A DNA stretch of 64,000 bases from Eucommia ulmoides (lineage: Eukaryota; Streptophyta; Magnoliopsida; Garryales; Eucommiaceae): the NCBI GenBank assembly GCA_016647705.1, contig CM028326.1, positions 4,960,001 through 5,024,000 of the forward strand, in the 5' to 3' direction. The notes under the pieces are model-generated. The model was given only the letters and a program-made list of their open reading frames with translations. It ran no database searches and was not told where the DNA came from. Within the stretch, counting starts at the first letter, position 1. Each line of letters begins with the position of its first letter. Positions 1 to 10,103 of this stretch are shown here, piece by piece. The position numbers were made by a program, and so were the translations under genes.

Positions 1-552
1 GTGCTAGGGATGGTCATGGGCTTGGGGGCCCACCCGGCCCGCCAAGCCCGCCCACTATTTTTTAGGGCTTGGGTATGTGTTTTGAGCCCGTGGGCCGGGC
101 TTGGACTATAAAAATTAGGCCCGAGTAAAATTAGGGTCGGGCTTGGGCAAGGCCAATATTTTATAGGGCCGGGCCGGCTCGGTCCGATGATTTAAATTAA
201 TATATATATAGACAAATTTAATTTGTGATTGTGTTTGATTTGGTTTGAATGCTGTATTTTTCTCTTTGCAGTTTTTTTTCCGGTTGGAATGTGAATGTGG
301 TCTTTTTTGGTTGTAGAAATGCATGGTAATGAATATGTTTGTGTTAGGGGTGTGCACGGGCCGGGTCGGGCCGGGTTTGGGCCGAAAATTGGGCCGATCC
401 GAATTAATTCGGGTTCAGGTATATTGGGCCGAAAATTTTTTTTCGGATCGGGTTGTTATGTTGGGCCCGGTTTTTCGGATCGGGTTGGAATTCGGGCGGG
501 TCGGATTAATATGGAAGCCCAGCTATTTCCCTGTTTTGAGATGGATCAATGG

Positions 553-680
553 GCCTGTTCGGGCCTGTTCTTCAGAAATTAAAACATACAGCTCAAACAG
601 GGCCTGTTCTTCAGAAATTAAAACATGCAGCTCAAACAGGGCCTGTTCTTCTTCAGAAATTAAAACATGCAGCTCAGAAT
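553..680. repeat. Three-copy tandem repeat, ~39 bp, inside the hAT element
   Basis: GGCCTGTTCTTCAGAAATTA followed by AAACATGCAGCTCAAACAG repeats about three times. It lies between the left subterminal region of the hAT element and the 3' side of its transposase. Open frames across it come from the repeat period being a multiple of three and are not counted as genes. Confidence 0.75.
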
Positions 681-1000
681 TACAATCCAAAAACACCCTA
701 CAGATCAAAATCCACTGAACGTGAAACATAAAATCCAAAAAAACCCACAAGATCAAGTCTGAAACATAAAAACAACATCAAAATTACAGATTAAAATCCA
801 CTAGTCTAAACCTATTATTACACATCAAATTTTCTAGATTTTCAAGAGGCAGAAAATTTCCAAAACAGCAAACTTAAAGCCCGCGTCACTCCATATTTCC
901 AAAACGGCACCAATAGCCTGTTCCAAGATCACATGACAACAAGTAAAAACTAAAAGTACAACTTTCAAATAATGAAGAATATAGTTAAATAAACGTACCA

Positions 1001-2779
1001 TTAATCGTCAATCAATGTTGTTTCCGAACTCGATCCAACAAGTCCTACAATAAAAGAATAACATAAATAAAAAAAATTATACACAATAATGCTTATTCAA
1101 GGATGCCATTGAAAATGAAATGAAGATATATAAAATAAATAAATATTACCTTCCTCTATATTTTCTATATGTTCTACATCGTCCATTGCTTCACGAAGAT
1201 TGATCCGCTTTGAAGACCGCAACCAATTCTGAGTACAAATGAGAGCCTCAACCATCTTTGCAGATAACGAGCTACGGAAAGGATCAAGAATTCGTCCACC
1301 AGTACTAAAAGCAGATTCTGATGCAACTGTAGACACCGGAATTGCTAATACATCCCTAGCAACTTGAGAAAGGATTGGATATTTTGTTGAATTATTTCCC
1401 CACCACCCCAAAATTTCGAAGTCATCACTTTCAATTTCCACTGGGGAACTTAAATATTTATCCAACTCTGATTTAGATGTCATATTACATTCCTCCACTA
1501 CATGTTTGCGAAACTGAGATGAAAACATAGCGCGGGCATCCTCCTCCTCTTCATCCAACCCACTCTCAGGTAACGAATCACTCACATTTTGAGTAACGAC
1601 AACATTAATAAATCCATTACATGCGTACCAATCATATAAACGGGACAAATGATCCGCAACCTTTTTCATTACCTCATCCGCAATTATGGCATCATAATTT
1701 ATTCTCAAGCACCAATCAATATATTTCGATTTATACCGAGGATCAAGAACAACCGCAAATTTTGCCATTCTAGATGGCGAGCCCCTTACATATCTTACCG
1801 CACCTCGGATTCTAATGATTGAGTCGTCCATTTCTTTTAAACCCTCACACACTATGAGATTTAAAATATGGGCACAACATCTCATGTGAAGAAATTCATG
1901 CTCAAGAACAATTCCCCGCCTATATTTTGTATTCTTTTTCAAAAAATGAATTACCCCGTTGTTAGAACTTGCATTATCAACGGTTAAGGTGAGAAATTTG
2001 TCTATACCCCACTCAAACAAACATGATTCAACTTCTTTGCCAATAGTCTCCCCCTTGTGACTTGAAACTAAACAAAAATTTAAAATCTTTTTATTTAGTT
2101 TCCAATCACTATCAATGTAATGAGCAGTTAGACACATATAATTCAAATTTTGCAAAGAAGTCCAAGTGTCTGTGGTAAGGCATATTCTTTGTCCTTTCAA
2201 CAACTTTTTTAATTTCTTCTTCTCATTTCCATATAGATCAACACAATCTCTAGCTACGGTTGTTCGACATGGCATTCTAACCCATTTCGGTTGAGCAACT
2301 TCCATTAATTCCCTAAACCCCTCATTCTCGACAAACTTGAATGGCAACTCATCAACAATTATCATTTTGGCAAGTGCTTTCCTACAATTATCAACACTAA
2401 AGCTCCAAGGCACAAGTTGATTGACACCCTCATCACTACCAGCTTTTGGTTTGAAACTCAATGTTGTTTGACCCTTAGGTAGCTCTCTTTCATTATTTTT
2501 CTTACATTGAATATTAGCATGAGTTAACATTGTCGAAGTACCATGTTTCTTAGAATCACAAAAATAAGTTTCTCCGCAATGGTTACAAGCAGCCCTACGT
2601 GAATCAGTACATCCAGGTTGTTGCTTTATCATAGTAAAGTGTTTCCAAACCACTGAACGCTTTCTTTTAGAAGGATTTGGTGGAAGTTCATCATTAATCA
2701 AGTTTGTAGAAGGTTTATCATTCACATTACTTATCCCATCATTGGGCATAAGATTCACATCACAATCAGAACCCTCCAT
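1001..2779 (-). CDS. hAT transposase (ricesleeper/zf-BED type), internally deleted
   Basis: Inferred product 557 aa from two exons, complement(1150..2779) and complement(1001..1044), joined by GT-AG splice sites; the short second exon supplies the usual GSSSETT-type hAT tail. I start at the ATG at 2779 because the upstream extension of the open frame reads through poly-T and encodes a meaningless F/L run. Residues ~65-92 form a BED zinc finger (C65, C68, H87, C92). The middle has the RNase-H-like fold region with LTVDNASSNN and HMRCCAHILNLIV; the last ~90 residues are the hATC dimerisation domain (FSTGGRILDPFRSSL). After RYVRGSPSR the sequence jumps straight to KFAVVLDPRYK; family members normally have roughly 100 or more residues between them, including part of the catalytic core. 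So it is probably inactive, though it may still bind element ends. Confidence 0.85.
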
Positions 2780-2864
2780 TATGTAGCTAAAAACATTCAA
2801 CAACAACAACAAAAAAAAAAAAAAAGTTTCAATATCTTGTAATCGTGTAATCCAGATTAGCAAA

Positions 2865-3140
2865 AAAAAAAAAAATCAGATTATCAAAAAAAAATCCAGT
2901 TTCAAAAACCAGATTAGCAAAAGCCAGATTATCAAAAAAAAATTCAGTTTCAACCAGATTATCAAAAATAAATCCAGTTTCAAAAACCAGATTATCAAAA
3001 AAAAATCCAGTTTCAACCAGATTATCAGATCAGACCAAAAACGTTTCAAACTTGTAATCGTGTAATCGTGCCCTAATTTAATCGTGTAATCGTGCCCTAA
3101 TTTCGAGTAATCGTGCCCTAATTTCGAGTAATCGTTAACT
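2865..3140. repeat. AT-rich short tandem repeats upstream of the hAT transposase
   Basis: Two arrays adjoin. The first repeats CCAGATTATCAAAAAAAAAT / CCAGTTTCAAAAA units of about 30 bp; the second repeats TCGTGCCCTAATTTCGAGTAA units of about 20 bp, with a stray copy at 3340-3365. They occupy the promoter side of the transposase. An open frame of I/W/L/F-rich residues through the array is a translation artefact. Confidence 0.7.
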
Positions 3141-4140
3141 CGTGAACACTGAACACACACAATACCTGAGAATTGGTCTCACAATCACAACTGAGAGTGA
3201 AGACAGAGTGAAGAACTGAAGATAGATGTAGTGTCTATGCAGTTGGTGAGAGCCTCAACCAAATCGTTGTCAGCAATTCGCCCTAAAAAGATTTACAATA
3301 CCAAAAAAATCGTATGTTTCAGATAAAAAAAGATCACTTCATTTCGAGTAATCGTGCCCTAATTTAAAAACGTTAACTCGTGAACACTGAACACACACCA
3401 ACAGGGAAGATGATCACTTGTACCTGTAGGGTCTAGGCTGCTAGCTGTGGCAAGGAAGACGACCATTTGCTCGCTGTGAACTGAGACTCTGAGAGTGAAG
3501 ACAGGGAAGACGATCGCTTGTACAGAGCGAAGATAGCAGAGAGACGAGAGAGTTTTCGGAGAACGGCTGCGAAATGGGCTCTCATCCGATCAACGAGCGT
3601 CGAGCATACATGTCGGTGTATCTAGGGTTTTGGAAGTACTGTAGCAAAACGATGCCGTTTCATGTTGTTCGGATCGGATCGGATCACACCCGATCCGCAT
3701 GTTGCAGACCCGCCCACCGATCCGAAATGTTCGGGCCTGCTTCTTTGTGGGCCGATTCTAATATTACTTATTTATTTCTTAGCGGATCGGGCCTATTTCG
3801 GACGGGTTCGGTTCGGCCCATCGGTTTTCGGGCTTTTTGCACACCCCTAGTTTGTGTAGATGAATCTTGTAGCAAATATACCAACTACAGTTTTTTTTTT
3901 GGTTTGAATGTAATTGTGTTTGATTTGGGTTGATTTGGTTTGAAAAAAAAAAAAAAATTATAGGGCCGGGCCGGCCCGAGGGTTGGGCTAGGGCCCTAAT
4001 TATTTTGATAGGGCCGGGCTTGGGAATAAAAACAAGGCCCGAACTTAGGGCCGGGCCGGGCTAGGGCCGGACACTTTTTTGTAATATCCTACCTAAAGGC
4101 CGGCCCGAACCCGGCCCGGCCCGGCCCATGACCAACCCTA

Positions 4141-5094
4141 CTTGGTGCCAAGCTAGATGCAAGAACACTTACTGGAAGGGGGCCAACAATGTTTACAATA
4201 CATTGACAGTTGCGCCATCGAACAGGAACATTAATTCCACAACCTGGAGAAGATGCAATACACTCCCAACTGTATATTTATGATCCTGATTTTGCCTTAA
4301 ACGTACGATGCCGTAGGAATCCTAATCTAAGATCCGACGTTCTACAAACTATTCAAGACTGTCTGTTGCAACATAATGTATTTGTAAATAAGTTTCGTCA
4401 AGCTTATGCAATTTTAAGTCAATTGGATTTAGAACAACAGACTTTGCCGGCAATTCTTCATTATAATACAAGAACAGATCGTCGGCGATATAACTTGCCA
4501 ACAGCAGATGAAGTAGCAGTTATATTACCAGGAGATGGAACTGAGACGACTAGGATGAGGGATATTATTTTATATTTGAGGGGAAGTAATGAACTAATGC
4601 AAATCAATGAATGTCATCCTGCTTATTTACCATTGCATTATGTTTTATTGTTCCCTTTTGGTGAACTTGGATGGGAACCTGGATTCAGACAGTGGGATGT
4701 GACCAATAGTTTATACACAAATGACCGACTGACTCAAATGCAATTTTATAGTTATCGTTTGTTTGAAAGACTAACAGAGTATTCTACAATTTTAAGAGGA
4801 GGAAAATTATTTCAAGAGTTCTTGGTAGATGCATGGGCTACAACTGAACAAAATCGTTTAAATTACTTTAGGCTCAATCAAAAAAATATTCGTGGTGAAC
4901 TTTATCAAAATATATGTGATAGAGCAGTAGATGAGTTGGAACCTGATCAAATAGGCCAACGAATTATCTTGCCATCATCTTTTATTGGCGGTCCAAGACA
5001 AATGTTTGAAATTTTTCAAGATTCAATAGCTATCACGCGGTACAATCATCACCCAGATGTATTGCTAATATTACTGGAACCACAAAATTATTAA
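4141..5094 (+). pseudogene. Helitron Rep/helicase N-terminal fragment
   Basis: The frame is recognisable immediately after the hAT insertion at 4141 (LGAKLDART...), contains an in-frame TGA at 4204 where family members read a glycine before QLRHRTGTLIP, then stays open to TAA at 5092-5094. Landmarks of the Helitron_like_N domain follow in order: QLYIYDPDFAL, a long NVFVNKFRQAYAIL helix, LHYVLLFPFGELGW, LFERLTEYSTILRGGKLFQ, YLVDAWATTEQNRL-like and LPSSFIGGPRQMFEIFQDS. It stops just where the HUH nickase core should begin; no HUH motif and no SF1 helicase follow. The 3' breakpoint coincides with the left edge of duplicated block A. It is a dead Rep fragment, not a host gene. Confidence 0.85.
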
Positions 5095-6264
5095 ATCACT
5101 ATCATCAATAATTTTCATCTTGTAACTACTTTCAGATCATCTTGTAAATTTATTTAGTAAAATTGCAATTTTAGTTTTATAATTTGTAACTCTTCTGTTG
5201 AAATTAGAAAACGAAACTTGTAATTTCTTCTAAAATTTTTATAACTTTGCAAGTCAGCTACCGAATATTGAAAATTGACATCCAAAATACAACTTTTAAC
5301 TTTTCAAAAGGTGAAGGATTAGAAGCTTATGATTAGAATTCAAAGCCTTAAGGTGACATAAATGAGTCACGTTAAAGTGGTTGTATCCACTTGGTTGTAC
5401 CCAAAGAGAGGGCAAGAATAATTATGTCATTTGACTCGTCTATTTTTGACATCTCGTCATCCTTATTTTATTTTCATCATTTTAAGAAAAAAAAAATATA
5501 AATAATAAAATTCACGAATCATTTGAGTCCATATTTGATGAAAGCTTGTAATAAAAATATAAAAAATTTGTTTGATAAAATTAAAATTTTAAGTGTTTAT
5601 TTTTAAGTGATGATTTTTTATTTATTTTTTTGTCTCTTTGATAAATACAATTTTTTTTTTTTTAATTTACATGAATACATTTAAATTTTTGCTGAAATCA
5701 AAATAATAGGAGAAAAAAATTGGTGTAAAAAATTCAAATATTTGAATTGTTACAAGTAAATAATAAATAGAGTTTAACCAAAAAAAATTAAATTTGATAA
5801 TTAAAAATAAAAATGTCTCAACAAAAAAAAAAATTTAAAAAAAAAGTGGGCCCATTAAACGCTGAAAAATTAAGTTAATCAATGACTAAAAATTTTATGT
5901 CCATTAACTTAAATTTTTAAGTGTCACTTAATTAATTAAGTATTTTTAATTATATTTATTAAATAAATTTATTTTATTAAATATTTAATATAATTAATTT
6001 TGAGTGTTGAATTGTATTCAGGTGGTCCCTTTCGATTATGACCTTTATTTATTTTATAAATGTAATTCAAGCATGTGAAAAAAAAAAAAAAATGGCTCAA
6101 TTCAACGTGCTTGACTTTTGTTGGCTACTTTCCTGTAGTGGTGGCTGCTGCTTTATTAGTTTGTTTTGGTAGAAAATGGGGACTGGTGCTTTATTAATTA
6201 TTAGTGGAGCGCGATCTTTCTCAATTTAATCATTCTCTACAATACAAATATATGCTATTTTAAA

Positions 6265-6690
6265 GGTAAAATTTCATTTTTGTTCCTAGAATCCCCAAAT
6301 TTAACAAATTGTATCAATATTGCAAAATAAGAAATGTTAAGAATGAAATATTTTCATCATGCGACCTTCTAATAGGTATTTTTGTCATTTTATTACTCAA
6401 CTAAACATAAAAAAAAAAATTTGCTAATGACAATTTAGGGTTCTCTTCATTCTTCAATAAAATCGTTTTTCGAGAAAAAATAGAGGAAATCATCTTAGAT
6501 TTAGTGGATTGATGAAACGTAACCCCTAATGAGCACAATCCATTGTCCATCTAATATCATTGACAATGTTTTTAATTTTATGGTAAAATTGGAGAGGCCA
6601 AATGTACAATTTGACAAATCTCAGACTTCACATAGACACTCACCCCATCCATACTTTAGGACCAAAAATATAATTTTAAATATCATAAAA
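6265..6690. mobile_element. MITE, ~430 bp (family copy 1)
   Basis: Ends read AAATTTCATTTTTGTTCCTA and TAGGACCAAAAATATAATTTT, an imperfect inverted repeat. Internal landmarks ATGGATTG/GTGGATTGATGAAA, CACAATCCATTGTCCATCTAAT and CATAGACACTCACCCC recur in the copies at 12797-13232 and 56398-56850. It has no coding capacity. This copy and the one at 12797 were duplicated together with the surrounding block; the one in the DA2 intron is an independent insertion. The superfamily is not certain; no clear TSD was found. Confidence 0.65.
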
Positions 6691-7149
6691 AATAAATAAA
6701 TTTAGTGTCATTTAAAAAAAATGTTGTTAAATATAAATTGGATTTGTATCACTTACTTTCCCTGTCATTTTTCTCGTTAATCAAATATATTCTCTGTTAT
6801 TTTACAAATACTGGTCAATTCCTTATTATTTTTTGTCAAGACCACTTAGTTCCCTTATAGGTGAAAAGTTGATAAATTTTTTATTGTAATGTCAATTTTA
6901 CCCTTAACTATTTAAAAATAATCAAATAATTAAAAATTAAAATACATAGCTCTTTAGATTTATTTTGCATATATTTTCATCCTTTACTTTTTCACTCTAC
7001 ATTCCTATTTTAAAAAAATGTACTTTTTAACCCCTTTTTTCAATAAAATTAAAAAAAAAAAAAACAAGAAGAAGATTGTCTACTTCTTCTTCCTCCCCTC
7101 CACCACCATCTTTTTCTTCTTATTCTTCTCTCTTTCTTTCCTTTTGGCA

Positions 7150-8425
7150 TGGTGCCGGATCTATGCTCGCCAACACAGATCCCTATCCGACGGATTTGTG
7201 CCTCGAACTCGCCACCCAAATCCACCAATCCACCGCCTTCACCATCACTATCACCATCGCCACCACCCAATGTCAATTTCACTATCGGCAGTGCATACGT
7301 CACAGAGGCGTATGTTTCGATTTGGTAGAATCTGTTAGAAAAATAATTTAAAATTAAATAATTATTATATATAAATTATATTATTTTATTTAATGAAACT
7401 ATTATTAATAATATATTTATAATAGTTATAATTATGTGTTTAAATTACATGTTTTTATTGTGAATAACTTATAAATTTATTAAAACGACTTTATGAATTC
7501 TATTATAAATATATATGTTACAATAGTATTTAGGAGTATAATTAGTAATTTTATTAATTATAATATTATAAGTACTTAATATTATAATAAGAGTTACATA
7601 ATTTATACACTATATATATGTGTGTAAGGATGAAAGAAAATATATAGATATAGAAGATATATTGAGAAATATAGAGAGATATAAAAAGAAGTAATTGAAA
7701 GAGTATGATACTTGTGAGTACGATACTATTGAGATACAGAAATAGAGAGAAGTAATATTTTGTTATATTTTTATATATTATATACTTGATGATTTACGGG
7801 CAATGAAATTCGCGATTGGTTCAATATAGGGATGTCCTACTTGCACTTTGATTCACTGGATCGTTATATTTTGGGAATGACTCGTCATTCAATCCTGTGC
7901 ATAGAGGGGGCGTATATCTTCTTAGGACAATGTTTACACGGCTCGATCTACCAGATATGTATTTTCTCTATATCGTATGCTTTATTTTATTTATTTAATT
8001 ATTAATGTTCTTTGTTATTTAAAGAAATTGAAATTACATGTCATATCATTTATTTATTTATTTATTCTGAATTTATATAATTATATATGAAATTTTCCCA
8101 ACAGAATCTTCCTCACAGGTCAAGGGATTCCAATGATGTGTTTAGTTTCCCGGGTTTTCTCGAGTCCCGACAATTCCATATCTCGCAGCTCAACCGGTTT
8201 CTCAGATCTACTGATGGCACCGATCAATGGTCTCTATTATTCCGACCACAAATTTCGCTCTCGTTGGACTCTTTTGGGTGGTTATGTAATACGGTTGATG
8301 AGATTGAGCCACTAGGTTTGGAAATCCTCCGGCGATATACTAATCTTCCAGTTTGGTGCATTGGACCTCTTCTCCCTCTAAAAATGCTCCAAAGATCGTC
8401 TTCTTCAAATTCTGGAGATTGCTAA
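7150..8425 (+). pseudogene. UDP-glycosyltransferase (UGT92-like) gene fragment A, split by a solo LTR
   Basis: Two pieces, ~7150-7332 and 8104-8425. The second encodes NLPHRSRDSND, FPGFLESRQFHISQLNRFL, GTDQWSLLF, then WLCNTVDEIEPLGLEILRRY and NLPVWCIGPLLP, the part of plant family-1 glycosyltransferases just before the interdomain linker; the pattern is closest, from memory, to the UGT92A group. The first piece resembles the N-terminal TFITIVTTP region. About 100 residues are missing between them, there are frameshifts, and the C-terminal PSPG sugar-donor motif is absent. A 771-bp solo LTR interrupts the join. It is a captured or decayed fragment; copy B (18316-18740) lacks the LTR and confirms the original continuity. 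Confidence 0.75.
7333..8103. mobile_element. Solo LTR, 771 bp
   Basis: Starts TGTTAGAAAAAT and ends TTTTCCCAACA, the TG...CA ends of an LTR, and is flanked by the 5-bp duplication GAATC (7328-7332 and 8104-8108). The uninterrupted copy of the same glycosyltransferase fragment near 18480 reads straight through the empty site, which confirms both boundaries. The body is AT-rich with no reading frame. A solo LTR is left after recombination between the two LTRs of a full element. The ends resemble Ty1-copia LTRs. Confidence 0.88.
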
Positions 8426-8970
8426 TTTACCCTCTCTCTCTCTTCATCTGGTCTCTCTATCTGTCTTGTTTACTCTCTTTTCATCTAATCTCTCTCTCTC
8501 TCTTGTTTACTCTCTTTCTGTTTTCCCTAATGATTTTTCGGTGACGGGGGTGGAGTGTTCTGGCGAGGTGGTGGTGGGAGAGAGGGGGGGAAAGAAGAAG
8601 ATTTTTTTTTTTTTTTTTTGTTAAAAAAAAGAGAAGAGTTAAAAAAATTAAGGGTAAAAATATAATTTTAAAAAGAGTTAAAAAAAATTAAGAGAACGAT
8701 ATTCATGTATTTTTACAAGAAAAAATTGGTTAAATGAGTTAATCGATATTTATAAAATGATAAGGGAGAAATAAGTGATATAAATCCATATATAACTTAT
8801 CGCGTTATTAGTGACACTTTAAAGATAAACGTCACTAAATAATTGTTTTAATGACATTTTATGGTACAATATCACTTGAGAACAAAACATATTTTAATTC
8901 TTAACCTCAAAATTAACCCGATCAAATATTCTTATCCAACACGTAGAGATCCACATATGAGATATTTTTT

Positions 8971-9593
8971 ATACAAATTAATGCCCTAACGTTTTCAATG
9001 GGTCATAATTTAGGAAGATATTTCAATTCATACTGTAACTGGTCATACCAATTGCTGAGTTACGCAATTGACTTGTAAAATTAACAAGGCACACATAGAA
9101 TAATTTAAATTTAAAAATTTATTATTTATAAATTAACCACTAATTCGTGAAGATCATTCAATTATTCATGCAATTGAGCACATCAATTACTATGGTACAT
9201 GACCATATCACAATTGTAGTTCATCTCTGTATTCCAATTGACAAAAACAAAATTTATAAATTAGTCTCTAATTTTTCTACTCAATCATTAATTAGTATAC
9301 TTATTTTATTATGCTAGTCCACTGGACCAAACATTGATAAATTGCATCGACTAATTGAAAAATTATCACGAAAAACTAATTCAATTTCAAATTTAGTTTT
9401 TCTAAAATTAGACCCCAATTGTTTCATAATAAGTAACAAAACCGTAAAATTATCAAAAAAATATTTAATGTGATACTGCTAATATTTTAGGCAATGTATT
9501 CTAAATAATCTAATTATTCTTCTAATTAATTTAATTAATCTTTCATTTAATCCAAACAAATACACTATAATTCAATCTTATTTACTAGTGCCA
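8971..9593. other. AT-rich spacer between the two duplicated blocks
   Basis: I see no open frame of note, RNA gene or terminal repeat here. The sequence is unique within the window and forms the junction between copy A and copy B of the duplication. Confidence 0.5.
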
Positions 9594-10103
9594 TAAAATT
9601 ATTAAACCATTGCGGCTAATAATTTTCATCTCGTAATTACTTTTAGACCATTTTGTAAATTCGTTTTGTAAAATTACAATTTTTGTTTAAACTTGAAAAT
9701 GGAACTTGGAATTTCTTCTTAAAATTTTATAATTTTGCAAGTGACTGCCTACCAAATAGTGAAAATATAACTTTTAACTTTTCAAAAGGTGAAGGATTAG
9801 AAGCTTATGGTTTGGATTCAAACACTTTACCCTTGAAGAGAAATAAATGAGTCATGTTAAAGCGTGTAGGTACAACCAAAACCACTTGGTTGTACCCAAA
9901 GAGAAGGCAATAATAATTGTCTGTTGACTCGCACCTTTTAACATGTCATCTCTTTTGTTTTATTTTCAGCATTTAAATAAAATATATATAAATAATGAAA
10001 TTCACCAACCGTTTGAGTTCATGTTTGCAAACAACTTAAATTTTAAGTATTGAAAATATAAAAAATTTATTTATAAAATTAAAATTTTAAGTGTTTATTT
10101 TTA

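Larger units (their letters stand above)
345..3849 (-). mobile_element. hAT transposon, 3.5 kb, carrying a BED-finger transposase
   Basis: Termini are TAGGGGTGTGCA and TGCACACCCCTA, a perfect 12-bp inverted repeat, flanked by identical 8-bp duplications GTTTGTGT at 337-344 and 3850-3857. Both ends carry subterminal GGATCGGG/CGGGCC repeats, typical of transposase-binding regions in hAT elements. The only gene is a minus-strand transposase. The element is nested in the short hAT element at 5-4140, so it is the younger of the two. Perfect TSD and TIR suggest relatively recent movement, although the transposase is internally deleted, so mobilisation probably used a transposase from elsewhere. Confidence 0.92.
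5..4140. mobile_element. Short non-autonomous hAT-type element, host of a nested hAT
   Basis: The ends are inverted: TAGGGATGGTCATGGG at the left and CCCATGACCAACCCTA at the right. The 8 bp after the right end read CTTGGTGC; the four bases before the left end (1-4) are GTGC, the matching second half of that TSD, the rest lying outside the window. An 8-bp TSD is the hAT hallmark. Both subterminal regions are full of GGGCCGGGC-type blocks. Without the nested 3.5-kb insertion the element is about 620 bp and has no coding capacity. A relative at 44859-45369 shares termini and subterminal repeats. The element lies inside a Helitron Rep reading frame that resumes directly after it. Only half of the left TSD can be seen. 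Confidence 0.82.
5087..8970. repeat. Duplicated block, copy A
   Basis: From about 5087 the sequence matches 9594 onward in the same orientation, with shared landmarks in order: AATAATTTTCATCT, AAAGGTGAAGGATTAGAAGC, CACTTGGTTGTACCCAAAGA, the near-identical stretch around 6098-6267, CACTTAGTTCCCTTATA, then the glycosyltransferase fragment, the GGCGAGGTGGTGGTGGGAGA tract at ~8557 and the CACGTAGAGATCCACATATG tract at ~8940. The corresponding pieces of copy B end at about 26660. Copy A without its solo LTR is ~3.1 kb. No functional gene is visible in it. Divergence is uneven. Confidence 0.8.

Noticed and set aside
1097-1149. C-terminal tail of the single-frame hAT transposase
   Set aside because: It is intron read-through after a GT donor; the spliced exon at 1001-1044 gives the family tail.
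2780-2863. N-terminal extension of the hAT transposase frame
   Set aside because: It translates a poly-T stretch into F/L residues; the ATG at 2779 matches family starts.
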